Below, piece after piece: positions 8,170 through 17,458 of a stretch of 64,000 bases of DNA; the first letter of the stretch is position 1, and every line of letters begins with the position of its first letter. A program made the position numbers and the translations under genes. This stretch comes from Leptolyngbya sp. NIES-3755. Its GTDB lineage: Bacteria > Cyanobacteriota > Cyanobacteriia > Leptolyngbyales > Leptolyngbyaceae. The stretch lies in NCBI GenBank assembly GCA_001548435.1, contig AP017311.1:27469-91468 (forward strand). Direction: 5' to 3'. The notes beneath the pieces were generated by a model, which ran no database searches, was not told where the DNA came from, and saw nothing but the letters and a program-made list of their open reading frames with translations.

Positions 8170-8790
8170 ATGGCTACGTCTAAACCCTCTGTTGTTGCTT
8201 ATCTAGAATCTCCCATATATGAACACTTAGTCGAGTTTAAGAATACACATCATCTGCGATCGCTCTCACAAGCAGTAGAAGTAATTTTAGATGAATATTT
8301 TGGAGGCGAACCCGCTTTTTCATCGACCCATTCGGTAACACAACCGACACTGACATTAGCGGAGAGAGTTGATCGCCTGAGTGCAAACTACGAGTTTTTG
8401 AATCAGAGTATTTTTAATCTACAACAGATGCTACTTACTTTAACCGCCTCGTCCAGTTCCTCAGCGATTGCAAGCCTGGGTAATCACCCATCTTCTTCAA
8501 AAAAGTGTAATCAGTCACCCAGTGATTGCACAAAAGATTCGTCGAGTGAACAATTAAAAGACCTTCGTTCTGGTTTGACGGGCACTGACTTAGCATTACG
8601 GTTAAAGGTTTGTTTATCCACCCTCAGTCGGCGAAGATCAAAATCATCTTTTCAAAGCTGGAGTCGATATCAAGACCCAGATGACATTGCATGGACATAC
8701 TCAAAAGATGCACGTTACCGCCCTCTGAATCTGGAAACTATTTCCCAAGAGCCAATCGAAATAATCGGGGAACGTGACCCAGAACAATGA
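8170..8790 (+). CDS. Plasmid-type DNA-binding protein (ribbon-helix-helix-like plus HTH-like)
   Basis: 206 residues. The N-terminus (KPSVVAYLESPIYEHLVEF, then SLSQAVEVILDEYF) has the strand-helix-helix layout of a CopG/ribbon-helix-helix domain. A Ser-rich linker follows at about residues 95-130. The C-terminal part (SGLTGTDLALRLKVCLSTLS, then WSRYQDPDDIAWTY) looks like a small HTH module I associate with cyanobacterial plasmid proteins. The likely role is DNA binding in plasmid maintenance or regulation. AAGGATTG upstream of ATG could be the ribosome binding site. It stands alone with no obvious partner. Confidence 0.6.
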   Translation: MATSKPSVVAYLESPIYEHLVEFKNTHHLRSLSQAVEVILDEYFGGEPAFSSTHSVTQPTLTLAERVDRLSANYEFLNQSIFNLQQMLLTLTASSSSSAIASLGNHPSSSKKCNQSPSDCTKDSSSEQLKDLRSGLTGTDLALRLKVCLSTLSRRRSKSSFQSWSRYQDPDDIAWTYSKDARYRPLNLETISQEPIEIIGERDPEQ

Positions 8791-9064
8791 ATTTAGAAAG
8801 ATTACACACAGAGGTCGTTTCAAGTCTTCTGGGTCAAAACGTCACCATATATTTGCCCCAGTATCCAACCACTGCCGTTAGCGTTGGCTGACAAGTTCCA
8901 TACCTTATATTAGGACAGATTGTACATTTGCTTAAAAAGAAGAGCAATATTAGCTGAGTGGGAAGTGTTCTATAACTGTTGTATTGCTATAGAACATTGC
9001 ACAAGTGAAGCACTTGCAAAATTCCTGCTGTAGTAGACATCTGCGGTTTCTGGCTTCTGGTGAG

Positions 9065-9730
9065 ATGAACGTTTCCCGCGATTTTTGTGCTGTTTCCTTG
9101 AATGAACTACTAGCAACTTACTCTCAAATTCAACAGCAAAAAGCGATCGAGATTTCTGATTGCTTAAACCGATTGCAACAGCAACTCGCATCCCAGTTAC
9201 TGACAATCAGAGAATAGGAAAACGAGTTTATTGCGCGACAAGCGAATGTGTTGTCACAACTTCGACCGCTACTCGCGATTGATGCGCGATCGCTCTTAGC
9301 GACCGATGAGTTTGGGCAATTTGTGCGATCGCTGCTTCAAGACATCAGTGCAGCAGAACTTAAGATACCTTTCCCAATTGAGATTGCACTTAACCTGGCT
9401 GAGTGGTCGCTCAACCAGCAACCTGCCCTTTTACAGATGAGGGATATCGAGATTCTACAAGAGGGTGGCGCAATGGGTGTCGGTGGCATTCGAGTACAGG
9501 CAGAGATGGGAACTTGGCAGCGGGACATTTTCATTCCCACATCGATCTCACAATCCTGGTTAATCGTCGCTCAACAGCTTCAGGACTTGGAGAATGTCAT
9601 GATCGCGGCTAATTTGCAGAATGCATTGATGCAGGAGATGATGTGTCTCTTTGCTTACATCGGCGCGCTGTTTTGGCTTGATCCGATTGCAAATCAGTTT
9701 TTTGCTCTAAATAAACCCCCCTCAGCCTGA
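9065..9730 (+). pseudogene. Paralogous family A protein, interrupted by an in-frame TAG
   Basis: Family A is defined here by its members in this window (others at 16429, 20943, 22471 and 28937). This copy starts near ATG 9065 and has the coiled-coil N-terminus (LNELLATYSQIQQQKAIEIS). A TAG at 9215-9217 stops it in the middle of LTIRE*ENEF, where the copy at 28937 reads LTIRQEESKL. The same frame then continues to 9730 with the rest of the family fold (LRPLLAIDARSLLATDEFGQ and the C-terminal LMQEMMCLFAYIGALF). A single base change explains the stop. A shorter protein from an internal start is possible. Confidence 0.65.
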
Positions 9731-9737
9731 GAACAGA

Positions 9738-10595
9738 ATGATTGATTTGAACCTTCCCGCCCAAGATGTTTCTCCACAATCCCTAATCTGTGATTTGATG
9801 CTGCTTCACCCGGAGCGAGACCGAATGGAGCAAATTATTCTAGACTTAGCTTCACGACCTCAATTCTGGAGCAGCTTTATTTTTGGTCCTGCGATGCCCG
9901 CAAATGAGCATGAAGCACAGCTTGGTATCTTACGCGATCTTGCCTTTGGCTGGACGGCAGACACACTGTATGTGCGCTCTCCCGATATGACGGCTGCGGA
10001 AGTGATGCGATCACTAGGGCGGCGTTGGGACTGTGATGAAATTACGACTTATTCACCAGCACGAACGGCTTACTTATTGGTACAATCAGGCGTACTCACG
10101 GCAATTCGCTGGCAACACTCTCCGGCTTCTAGACCGAGGAACACTGTGTCTATCCCGAACAGTTCATTGATTTCGTTTGATCTAACGAAATCCCTTGGAG
10201 AATGCTCTGCTCAAGCGATCGTCGTTGCATTAATGCGACGCACCAAGTGTCCACACTTTGATGTTGAGCTTGTGTTGAACGATCTTGCAAATCACGTAAC
10301 GCAGTGGCGTAGCTTTATCTTTGGATCACCACTCCCGGAAGCGCATCAGAATTTACACGGCTGTCTCGAAGCGCTCCGCTACCTGCCGGCAGAATGGCAA
10401 GGCAACTGCTTGTATCTGTGGGCTTGGGACACCACTGCTGCGACTTGCTTGCAAGCTTTGGGGCAACGCTGGAATTGCCTCGAAGCTTCTATTTTTACTG
10501 AGGAAGAGTCTGCTCGATTGTTGGATTTTCTGGGTGCTGCGCCGCTGGCAATAGCACTCTCTATTCGGATAACTCCAAAATTCGACTTGATTTAG
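9738..10595 (+). CDS. Paralogous family B protein, two tandem domains
   Basis: 285 residues made of two copies of one domain of about 125 residues (about residues 12-115 and 150-275). Shared elements are a start such as LGECSAQAIVVALMRR, then WRSFIFGSPLPE, LYLWAWDTTAATCLQALGQRW and a final EESARLLDFL. No known domain is recognised. The frame ends at a TAG just before a third copy that lies in another frame, so the protein was probably a three-domain chain before a one-base shift near 10545. It begins 8 bases after the family A remnant. Confidence 0.65.
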   Translation: MIDLNLPAQDVSPQSLICDLMLLHPERDRMEQIILDLASRPQFWSSFIFGPAMPANEHEAQLGILRDLAFGWTADTLYVRSPDMTAAEVMRSLGRRWDCDEITTYSPARTAYLLVQSGVLTAIRWQHSPASRPRNTVSIPNSSLISFDLTKSLGECSAQAIVVALMRRTKCPHFDVELVLNDLANHVTQWRSFIFGSPLPEAHQNLHGCLEALRYLPAEWQGNCLYLWAWDTTAATCLQALGQRWNCLEASIFTEEESARLLDFLGAAPLAIALSIRITPKFDLI

Positions 10596-10603
10596 CACAG
10601 CCG

Positions 10604-11029
10604 TTGGGAGAATGCACTGCACAAACGGTCGTCGCCGCTTTGATGCGATGTGCGCGATTTGGCAACTTTGATCCTGAACTCGTCGCGCGTGATCTTGACG
10701 AGGAGGCGCATCGGTGGCGCAGCTTCATTTTTGGTCCGCCGCTACCCGAAGATGAGCAAGACTTACAGCACTACCTAGAAACGCTAATTTGGTTGCCGCA
10801 GGAATGGGGTGGTAACTGCTTGTATCTTTGGGCGTGGGATGAGGCGGATGCAATGTGGCTACAACGGCTGAAGCAAAGGTGGAGATGTGATACAGTCCGT
10901 GTAATCGACGAAGAAGTTGTTCGATCGCTGAATTTGCCAGATACTGCACTGCTATTGGTTTATGAGTGGGGTGACTGGGGCGATCTAGGTGAGATTTTGA
11001 CAGAGCAAAGTGCCGCAAAGCCATGGTGA
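10604..11029 (+). CDS. Third family B domain, separated by a frameshift
   Basis: 141 residues with all family B marks (MGECTAQTVVAALMRC, WRSFIFGPPLPE, NCLYLWAWDEADAMWLQ). Reading this frame upstream gives GNSTLYSDNSKIRLDLAQPL, a linker like the one between domains 1 and 2, which shows that it was once joined to the previous gene. It may now be translated separately by reinitiation from TTG 10604, or not at all. Confidence 0.55.
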   Translation: MGECTAQTVVAALMRCARFGNFDPELVARDLDEEAHRWRSFIFGPPLPEDEQDLQHYLETLIWLPQEWGGNCLYLWAWDEADAMWLQRLKQRWRCDTVRVIDEEVVRSLNLPDTALLLVYEWGDWGDLGEILTEQSAAKPW

Positions 11030-11313
11030 ACCGACAAAATCGGTTGCAGTTACAGAATCTGTGGGATGAATACGGTTTTTACTCTTGGAAAAGACAACAA
11101 ACCAACCGTTAGATTTTTCTGAAGAGACTCGAACAGACACGTCGCACGTCAGGAGTCGTCAGGCTGATCCTGTCCATAAGCAAAGTAAGCGAGCGATCGC
11201 TGATAGAGTTCAGCAAATTGAGTTAACTCGATGACATCAACCCGCCGCTCCCCGGATTCACACTTTGAGACGTAGGATTGTGGCACATTCAAGCAGTCAG
11301 CGACGGGAGCGTG

Positions 11314-12207
11314 TCACCTTCTTGAGAGAATAGATGTCGTGGGATTCAGTTGCTCATTGAGATAAGCACAGCGTTGTGCCAGCACTTTCGGAATATGCTC
11401 CGCTTTCCACCGACCTCCAACAATCTGCAACCGTTGATCAATTTGTTTGACCAACGATTCCACGGCTCCTGACCCAATCGAACATAGCTCCTCAGCCGCG
11501 TAGTAGTCGTAGTTCACAATCCGATGTTGATGCTTCAGCAGATAGTTGCAAAACCGCTCTGCCTCATCGGAGGGACACGCCGCTAATTGGGCTAGAGCAG
11601 CGCTCACATCTCCTTTCCATAACTGAGCTTCTATCTGTTCTCGGTCGATTTCGTCGCTCGATAACTTGAACAAGTTCTCCTTGAGATGATACCAATCGAG
11701 AATCTCAATCCGTTGCTCGCTCAACGCGACGATCTGCTGATGCAAGTTCCAGATGCCGTCGTGTCCATCGCCCAGACAGACAACGACCTCTGCCATCGGA
11801 CGCGCGCTCACTGTTGCGACCAATGCCTCATTGTCCTGAAACCAAGCTCGACTTTCTCCCTTGCCATTGATGCGAACGGCTTTGTACTGTCGCCAGTCCG
11901 GTTCGTCTTGAGTGCCACTGGTTAACTTCACATTGCCGCCATCAATACTGATTTCCAGAATCGGCTCTGGCGCTTCGGGTTCAAGTTCTTCCCACGGTTG
12001 TCGCTGGACTAATCGTTGTTGCGTTTTGGCGCTGACGCGCATTCCTGTATACACCGCGATGTCTCGTTCTGCGCGGGCATAGGAAACCGTTGCACTCGCT
12101 CTCAAACAGCACGCTTCCAAGTAAGGACTCATTTGGCTTCTCGCAGATACCCCTAATCGTGTCGCTTGTTCACTCGTCAATTGCAGTTCTCCTAAGATAC
12201 TTTTCAA
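11314..12207 (-). CDS. ISKra4 transposase, catalytic frame (copy 1)
   Basis: 297 residues. DDE-type acidic residues lie in EISIDGGNVKL, CLGDGHDGIWN and GSGAVESLVKQ. The end CAYLNEQLNPTTSILSRR runs almost to the IS tip. It begins at TTG 12207, overlapping the stop of the first frame. Confidence 0.92.
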   Translation of the reverse strand: MKSILGELQLTSEQATRLGVSARSQMSPYLEACCLRASATVSYARAERDIAVYTGMRVSAKTQQRLVQRQPWEELEPEAPEPILEISIDGGNVKLTSGTQDEPDWRQYKAVRINGKGESRAWFQDNEALVATVSARPMAEVVVCLGDGHDGIWNLHQQIVALSEQRIEILDWYHLKENLFKLSSDEIDREQIEAQLWKGDVSAALAQLAACPSDEAERFCNYLLKHQHRIVNYDYYAAEELCSIGSGAVESLVKQIDQRLQIVGGRWKAEHIPKVLAQRCAYLNEQLNPTTSILSRR

Positions 12208-12413
12208 CCGTCGCGGGTAGCCTTCAGTTGTGGCGGTAACTGCTGTGATAAAAAACTCCCTAATCCTGGTGTGACGTGCTGTTGCACTTGAGTTCGCACC
12301 ATCGCTTCGATTTCTGCCAAATTCGTTATCTGGCTTTTGTCAGCATCGTTGTACAAGATTTTTGCAATCGCTTGAACATGGGCATTCAGCGCTTGTTGGT
12401 CTTCAGGAGTCAT
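12204..12413 (-). CDS. ISKra4 transposase, N-terminal frame (copy 1)
   Basis: 69 residues starting MTPEDQQALNAHVQAIAKIL, the conserved start of ISKra4 transposases, which are normally a single protein. The frame stops at TGA 12204-12206, which overlaps the TTG start of the main frame by four bases (TTGA). Whether the two are joined by frameshifting or made by coupled reinitiation cannot be decided from the sequence. The same split is present in all three copies, so it is a property of this element rather than a mutation. Confidence 0.85.
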   Translation of the reverse strand: MTPEDQQALNAHVQAIAKILYNDADKSQITNLAEIEAMVRTQVQQHVTPGLGSFLSQQLPPQLKATRDG

Positions 12414-12607
12414 CGCGGGAACCTCTTCAGGAATCGGTTTCCTTTATTCTCATTTTTCTCCTCAGAAGGTGACACGCTCCCGTCAGCGACTTCCTGCTGC
12501 GTCATTTCCGCCGCGCGACGGGCAGCCTTCAGTCGTTGTAAAAAGGCTTGATATTGTTCTGAATACACTGAGCCGCTCATGACGAGCAAGCTACAGGGTC
12601 TGGCAGA

Positions 12608-12626
12608 ATATCCCAAAATAGGATAT
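12608..12626. promoter_or_regulatory. Putative operator of the broken xre
   Basis: Inverted repeat ATATCC-CAAAATA-GGATAT, 28 bases upstream of the xre start at 12580. The same 6-7-6 palindrome, with one spacer change on the coding strand, precedes the intact xre at 19315-19333. XRE regulators often repress themselves through such sites, so self-regulation is inferred. Confidence 0.55.
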
Positions 12627-12802
12627 TTTAGAAGCGGTTTGATGCTTCCCCAGCGATCGAGGTTTTGCGACGAGCGTGAGCGATCGCAAAATGGCTGACG
12701 CTTTCGAGCGGTGAAACCTGATTGGAAGCGCAAGGGTGGCTTAATCGTTGATCGTGACTTTGCTTTTGCTTTGACCAGTACTTTTTTGATGAGGACGAGC
12801 CT

Positions 12803-13930
12803 ATGACCGTCTAGGCACACCGATCTCAGCCCTTCGAGAAAACCCACGAGAATCGGATCTTTGATGCGCTTCTCGGGGAATTAGAGCGAGTTTGGGGTCG
12901 TTCAAAAGAGTTAGTCGTTTTGCTCGGCAACTTTTACTGTCAAGGACGTGAAATTGATGCAGCAATTATTCAGAAAAATAGCATCACAATCATCGACTTT
13001 AAAAACTATGGAGGACAAATTCGCTTTTTTGAAAACGGTCCTTGGTACACGGATCAGGGTGCAGAAATTCGGGGTGGCAGCGATATTAATCCCTTCATCC
13101 AGATTCGGAAGAATAGACGTGCCCTGCATGAGTTTCTGCAAAAGCTGCGATTTCCCTCGCACTATCAGCCGCATTGGAATCACACGTTTGGACTGGTGAT
13201 TTTCCATCAATCGATCGCATTCGATGAGTGCCAGATTCCTCATAATCTTGCAACCTGGTTCCATGTCGTAGAGATTGACCATGCTGCGGAACGGGTGTCA
13301 CAGATTACGGCTGGACAGATGAATCTCACCGATCGTGATATGGACGCGATCGTGTCAGCGCTGGCGATCGCACTGTATGTGCCAGCAGGATCACCACGCA
13401 AAGCTGCCAGCCCTCAGCAAGACCGATCTGATCCTGGGGAATTGCCTGAAGTTTTCCAATCGACGATCGCTCAAATTCGAGCGTTCCTCAATTCTGATGA
13501 GCGGCTGTTGGTGGTTATCAGCATGATTGCCACTGGGCTAGACGTGATGCTGGAGTCGATCAGTGCAGCAGCAATCGAGCAAGGACGCAACTGCTCAATA
13601 CTGGGTCCCAATCGACGCATCGCAAATCAGTATGGTGTGGAAGCAAGGAGTATTTACACAGCGATTTACTCTGGCAATCCAAAACTGAAGCACAATCAGT
13701 TCGTGTTTGATCTCGCGCCGAATCACGACACCGAGAATCATCTCTATGTGTTAGGAGATGCCTATTTAGTGTCGGACACGCCGTTTGAAACGGATAGATT
13801 GCGCTATGGCAGCGGTCAGTTGCTGGGCGACTTACTTAATTTTATTAATGTCACATTATCACTACATCAGTTTGTGGGTTTATTAGTTTATTCTCATAAT
13901 TGCTTAAATCTCCTTCATGTACAGAGCTGA
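12803..13930 (+). pseudogene. NERD-domain protein, dead (amber codon 4, truncated C-terminus)
   Basis: ATG 12803 is followed by TAG at 12812-12814 (codon 4). The frame is then open for over 1 kb and encodes a nuclease-related NERD domain: PFEKTHENRIFDALLGELE, LLGNFYCQGREIDAAII, SITIIDFKNYGGQIRF (the D...DxK-like core) and FGLVIFHQSIAFDE. After about residue 230 an NTPase-like region begins (LLVVISMIATGLD, NCSILGPNRRIANQYG). Similarity fades after YGSGQLLGDLLNF, where the sequence becomes AT-rich and stops at 13930. Full-length relatives are NERD-helicase fusions, so most of the helicase is lost. Restart at TTG 12920 is possible. Confidence 0.65.
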
Positions 13931-14281
13931 TTTCAGCAGATAATCAAAGGATTAAATTAAGAAATGAAGGCAGGGAATAATGCTGCGACATCTAAAAATC
14001 TTTATCCAGCAGCAGCCTCAGACTTTTGAACTTCTAGAAAAAGCTATCTCAGAAGTACGGAAACACTATAGTTCTTTAAACTGATACATTAATTTATATA
14101 AAGATTATGATTTATTCTCTTCTAGTGAATGTACCTTAATCGGTAGTATTTTGTAGTTTGAGTAAATCAAAGCTTACTTTTTCGATTTCATCTTCTAGTC
14201 CTCCAGGTGACGCGATTACTGTCGCATCTAGTGGAGGGGCTAACCCGACCACCTGAGTGTCGGATCAAAAGATGACAAGTC
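13931..14281. other. AT-rich intergenic segment
   Basis: No gene is seen. The left part is probably decay from the NERD gene's missing 3' end. The right part should hold the promoter of the recombinase at 14282; inverted CCTCCA...TGGAGG at about 14200-14236 is the only structure noticed. Confidence 0.4.
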
Positions 14282-16192
14282 ATGAATCCCTCACTTTCTG
14301 CTCAAGTTTCTAGCCTCATCCAGAAGCAACCTGCCACTACTGGCGAACTACTCCTACGTTTTTCAGAGAAAAAGCGAGCGAATGAGCTGCCAGAAAAGGC
14401 TCAGACTGACATTCGAATGGTTGAGACGGCGCTACGGCTCACTCTGATTCCTGCCTTGGGCGGACCACAACCGCTGGGAGATCGGGCGACTGCTAGAGAA
14501 GTGGAAGCTGCAAATCGATTTCTCTTCGAGATTCCGTTAAAAGCGTTGAGAGATGCTAGGAGTCGTCAAGAAGCATATTTTGAGGCAATTGAGGCACCTG
14601 GTCAGTTTCGCCGCCGACATCGCTGTTCGCTCAACAAAATACTAGAGATGGCAGAGGGTGAAGGATGGCTTAGTGAGCAACCTTCTAGAGAGTCCCAACC
14701 CTCTACTGATCTCAAGAAAAAAGCTGTTCCCTTCCACAAGCACCGCTTGAGCGATCGCACCGGAGCAGAAGTATACACTTTGGGCAAACTGAAGGAAACG
14801 AAAGAGGGGGTTGAAATCGTTTTACGCGACCTTAAAGCGAAAGATGCTGAGGGAAAAGCAGTGGTAACAGAAGGATTGCCACTAAGCACAATCAACCAAG
14901 ATTTGCACCGAGAGTTAAACGAGCTTTTCCATTTTTTGCGTGATGGCTTGCAGGAAGAGCTTAGAGTAGTGTCTGTCCTTAACTGCCTCAAAGAAGTTTG
15001 CCGCCAACTGGGTAGATTGCTAGGTCGGGGCTTGACACTCACTGATCTCCGCCTAAGTCACCTGGTCAGGCTAATTAAACTTCAATTTCCAATTCCTAAC
15101 AAAGGGACTGACAAAGATGCTTTTTATGAGATTTTGTATCAAAAGTGGGTGACAGAGGAAGAAGCTAAGCAGGAAGCAAAAAAGCTAGTGAAATTTGTTG
15201 AGCGTGACTTGAAGTCGCGAGGTGCAAAGGGGTTTGGAGAGGCTAAACAGCAATTGCATCCCGGCACTAAAGCGACTTATATCACTGCCTGGATTGGTTT
15301 AGCTAAATTTGTGTTTCGGGAGGAAACTGATGCAACCGAGTACAACGACTTTAGTGATATTCCATCTGTTCGTGCTCTCCGCAGGCTTCAAGGCAAATTT
15401 GTGAAACAGGCAAAACAGGCTGATCGCGTGTTTGATCGTGCGCTTAAATCAATTCCTTGGGCGGACTTTCTCAATTGCGTCGAAGACCTCCGCTGCCAGT
15501 CCCTAGTAAGATTTAACGATGCGGGAGAAACGTTATCAGAAGTTGAGAAAGCAATGAGACTTCAGAAGTTTGTGTTGCTCAGTCTTTTCTCACTAATTCC
15601 CCCACTTCGGCAGCGTACGTTTCGGGAGTTACAAGTGGGTCGCACGCTTTTCAAAGGTATGTTGTCCGAGCAAGGATTTGTGCCAGTTGAAAGGATGTCT
15701 AATCCTGAAGATGCTCGCTGGTATATTTGTTTGTCACCTGCGGATTACAAAACTGGAAAAGCGTATGGCTCTTGGCATGGCGAGATTCCAGATTTTCGAT
15801 ACGCAGACGGCTCCTCTTTCTACGATTATTTAGCTGAATGGTTGGATAACGGTCGCCAGTGGTTGAACCCAGTACACCCATTCGTTTTTAGTCAGCAAAG
15901 AGGTAACCCATTCTCTGGGCAGAGTTTAGGCCACTTGGTGAAGGAGACGCTTTATGATTTGACAGGAGTATCTGTCCCTCCGCAAGCGTTGCGAAATATG
16001 TTCGTGACACACGTTAAACGAACAGGTGCCCCCGATGTTATTTGTGAGGCTTACGCTCTGGCAATGCAGCATTCTCGGAGGATGCAAAACGACACCTACA
16101 ACGATCAACTGAAAGCAGAGAAATTAGCACCAGCTTTTGCTGAGGCGCTGAAAGTAGTTACGGATTGCCTGAGTGCAAAAAGCTGTCCTTAA
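14282..16192 (+). CDS. Large tyrosine-recombinase-like protein
   Basis: 636 residues, about twice the size of XerC/D. The C-terminal third has the tyrosine recombinase order: R in PPLRQRTFREL (about 443-448), K in SPADYKTGKAYG (about 490), an altered HxxR box PPQALRNMFVTHV (Arg about 571, with Gln where His is usual), then MQHSRRMQNDTYND with His 597 and the candidate nucleophile Tyr 606. The long N-terminal part has no recognisable domain. Proteins of this layout occur on cyanobacterial plasmids. Likely roles are integration, inversion or dimer resolution. A 16-bp inverted repeat follows the stop by 10 bases and may be its target or a terminator. Confidence 0.7.
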   Translation: MNPSLSAQVSSLIQKQPATTGELLLRFSEKKRANELPEKAQTDIRMVETALRLTLIPALGGPQPLGDRATAREVEAANRFLFEIPLKALRDARSRQEAYFEAIEAPGQFRRRHRCSLNKILEMAEGEGWLSEQPSRESQPSTDLKKKAVPFHKHRLSDRTGAEVYTLGKLKETKEGVEIVLRDLKAKDAEGKAVVTEGLPLSTINQDLHRELNELFHFLRDGLQEELRVVSVLNCLKEVCRQLGRLLGRGLTLTDLRLSHLVRLIKLQFPIPNKGTDKDAFYEILYQKWVTEEEAKQEAKKLVKFVERDLKSRGAKGFGEAKQQLHPGTKATYITAWIGLAKFVFREETDATEYNDFSDIPSVRALRRLQGKFVKQAKQADRVFDRALKSIPWADFLNCVEDLRCQSLVRFNDAGETLSEVEKAMRLQKFVLLSLFSLIPPLRQRTFRELQVGRTLFKGMLSEQGFVPVERMSNPEDARWYICLSPADYKTGKAYGSWHGEIPDFRYADGSSFYDYLAEWLDNGRQWLNPVHPFVFSQQRGNPFSGQSLGHLVKETLYDLTGVSVPPQALRNMFVTHVKRTGAPDVICEAYALAMQHSRRMQNDTYNDQLKAEKLAPAFAEALKVVTDCLSAKSCP

Positions 16193-16201
16193 TCTTTTGT
16201 C

Positions 16202-16244
16202 AGATGGCAATGAAGCTAGAATCTTCCCAGCTTCATTGCCATCT
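16202..16244. repeat. 16-bp perfect inverted repeat downstream of recombinase
   Basis: AGATGGCAATGAAGCT (16202-16217), an 11-base spacer, then the exact complement (16229-16244). It is followed by AATAAGTACTG, not a T run. It could end recombinase transcription as a hairpin. Its symmetry and position also fit a recombinase recognition site. Confidence 0.8.
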
Positions 16245-16428
16245 AATAAGTACTGTACTTGTTTGCATTTGTTTGCTGTTATAGAACGTTTCCCGCGATT
16301 TTTGCGTTGTTTCACTCAAGGAAGTCATAGCCTGCTACCTAAAATTGCTCAGCCCTGCTCACTATTAATAGAAGGCAGGTTCCGTGCTTGCAAGTTAAAT
16401 CTGTCGTCGCGCCATGAATTTGTGAAGT

Positions 16429-17121
16429 CTACCGCTGAGGATAGACGAACTCAGGCGTGATCGGGCAAATACACAGTAAGGGCACAAGGTAAGCAAGCAA
16501 AAGACTCAGTTCATGCTGAACCTGGACTTGCTGAGTTTCATCTAACCCAAAATCAGCATTCTCAAGCTGTTCAAGCAGATTCAAATGCCAAGTCGGATCA
16601 GAGTATCCTTGATTTACAGGAAAATCCATCATAAAAATTGCCAATTCTAAATGCTGCTGCCATGCTCCCAGTTTTACCTGCATCCGGCAGATGCGTCGAT
16701 CGATCGCAATGTGAAAGCGTTTAATTTGTAGTGGAGTTGCCAAAGCTGAAAGCTGCCATTGTCCCGGTTCGGTTGCGAGTGCTGCGATCGCGGATGGGGC
16801 AAAATCACTATGTCTCTCGTCAGCAAGCTGCTCAAGAAAGGTCTGGAAATCTTTGGTTTCGAGCAAAATGCGAGCGTCTTGGTTAAGGGAAAATTGAAAG
16901 GAACCAAGCGTCATACCCTCAATCTTTAGCCACTTCCGCTCTTGTTGTGCGATCTCGTCCAAAGTTTGAGTGATAGATTCAGAAAGCTCCTCTAATTGCA
17001 GATTAATCAGTACATAGCGCTGCTGCTGAATGTGTCGATAGAGAGCAAGCATCGTGTTGAGAGAAGTAGTCACAAGTAAGGTCTCACGGTAGTACCAATC
17101 TAGCAAGTGATTGCTAAACAA
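16429..17121 (-). CDS. Paralogous family A protein
   Basis: 230 residues. The coiled-coil N-terminus (SLNTMLALYRHIQQQRYVLI, then LEELSESITQTLDEIAQQER) leads to the family signature LNQDARILLETKDFQTFLEQ. A beta-rich middle part with LGAWQQHLELAI follows, and the typical end VQHELSLLLAYLVPLLC...FVYPQ. No signal peptide, catalytic motif or known domain is visible. It stands apart from the main cluster, downstream of the recombinase and convergent with it. The start may be internal, at Met 24 (MLALYRH), which fits the other members better than ATG 17121. Confidence 0.65.
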   Translation of the reverse strand: MFSNHLLDWYYRETLLVTTSLNTMLALYRHIQQQRYVLINLQLEELSESITQTLDEIAQQERKWLKIEGMTLGSFQFSLNQDARILLETKDFQTFLEQLADERHSDFAPSAIAALATEPGQWQLSALATPLQIKRFHIAIDRRICRMQVKLGAWQQHLELAIFMMDFPVNQGYSDPTWHLNLLEQLENADFGLDETQQVQVQHELSLLLAYLVPLLCICPITPEFVYPQR

Positions 17122-17458
17122 TCTTACATTTGCATAAATCTACAGCATTAACTGTCTCTCTAAAAATCTCTGTCGTCGCGACAGAGACGGTGAGCCTGCA
17201 TTTTGCAGGTGTGTTCAAAAGATTAGAGGTTACTCAATCTCCGATCGTCGTTCATGATTGTTCTCGACTGGTTCATTTCGCATCGGTGTTCTCAGTTCCG
17301 TATGTTTGTGTTACTTTCGGAAAGCGATCAACGCGTTGTTTCACCGTCCGGGATTCACCCGCTGGTTCGCTCGGATAGGCGAAATCGTTCAGATGCTATC
17401 ACTTGAATTCACTTGTTCTGATGCCGCAAGCCTACGGGCGACCGCTACAACAGACAAT
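17122..17458. other. Intergenic segment with a small hairpin
   Basis: No gene is seen. At 17167-17187 TCTCTGTCG-TCG-CGACAGAGA forms a 9-bp stem with a 3-base loop. A related but shorter TGTCG/CGACA hairpin occurs near 7155. Confidence 0.5.

Larger units (their letters stand above)
11305..12481 (-). mobile_element. ISKra4-family insertion sequence, copy 1
   Basis: 1177 bp, ends GGGAGCGTGTCACCTTCT and its complement, flanked by a perfect 9-bp duplication GTCAGCGAC at 11296-11304 and 12482-12490. It carries two overlapping transposase frames on the minus strand. Its proteins are identical to those of the copies at 22926 and 62827. Confidence 0.95.
11149..12580 (-). pseudogene. xre-type regulator split by ISKra4
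   Basis: The minus-strand ATG at 12580 starts MSGSVYSEQYQAFLQRLKAA and runs through TQQEVAD, where the ISKra4 copy enters. On the other side the same protein resumes with DCLNVPQSYVSKCESGERR and ends at 11149 after DQPDDS. Removing the IS and one copy of its 9-bp duplication restores an XRE-family HTH protein of about 85 residues, nearly identical to the intact one at 19361. Its promoter region and putative operator (12608-12626) are intact. Confidence 0.85.

Noticed and set aside
14602..15042. Minus-strand frame of 146 codons
   Set aside because: Shadow of the large recombinase gene; Ser/Arg-rich composition typical of antisense frames.
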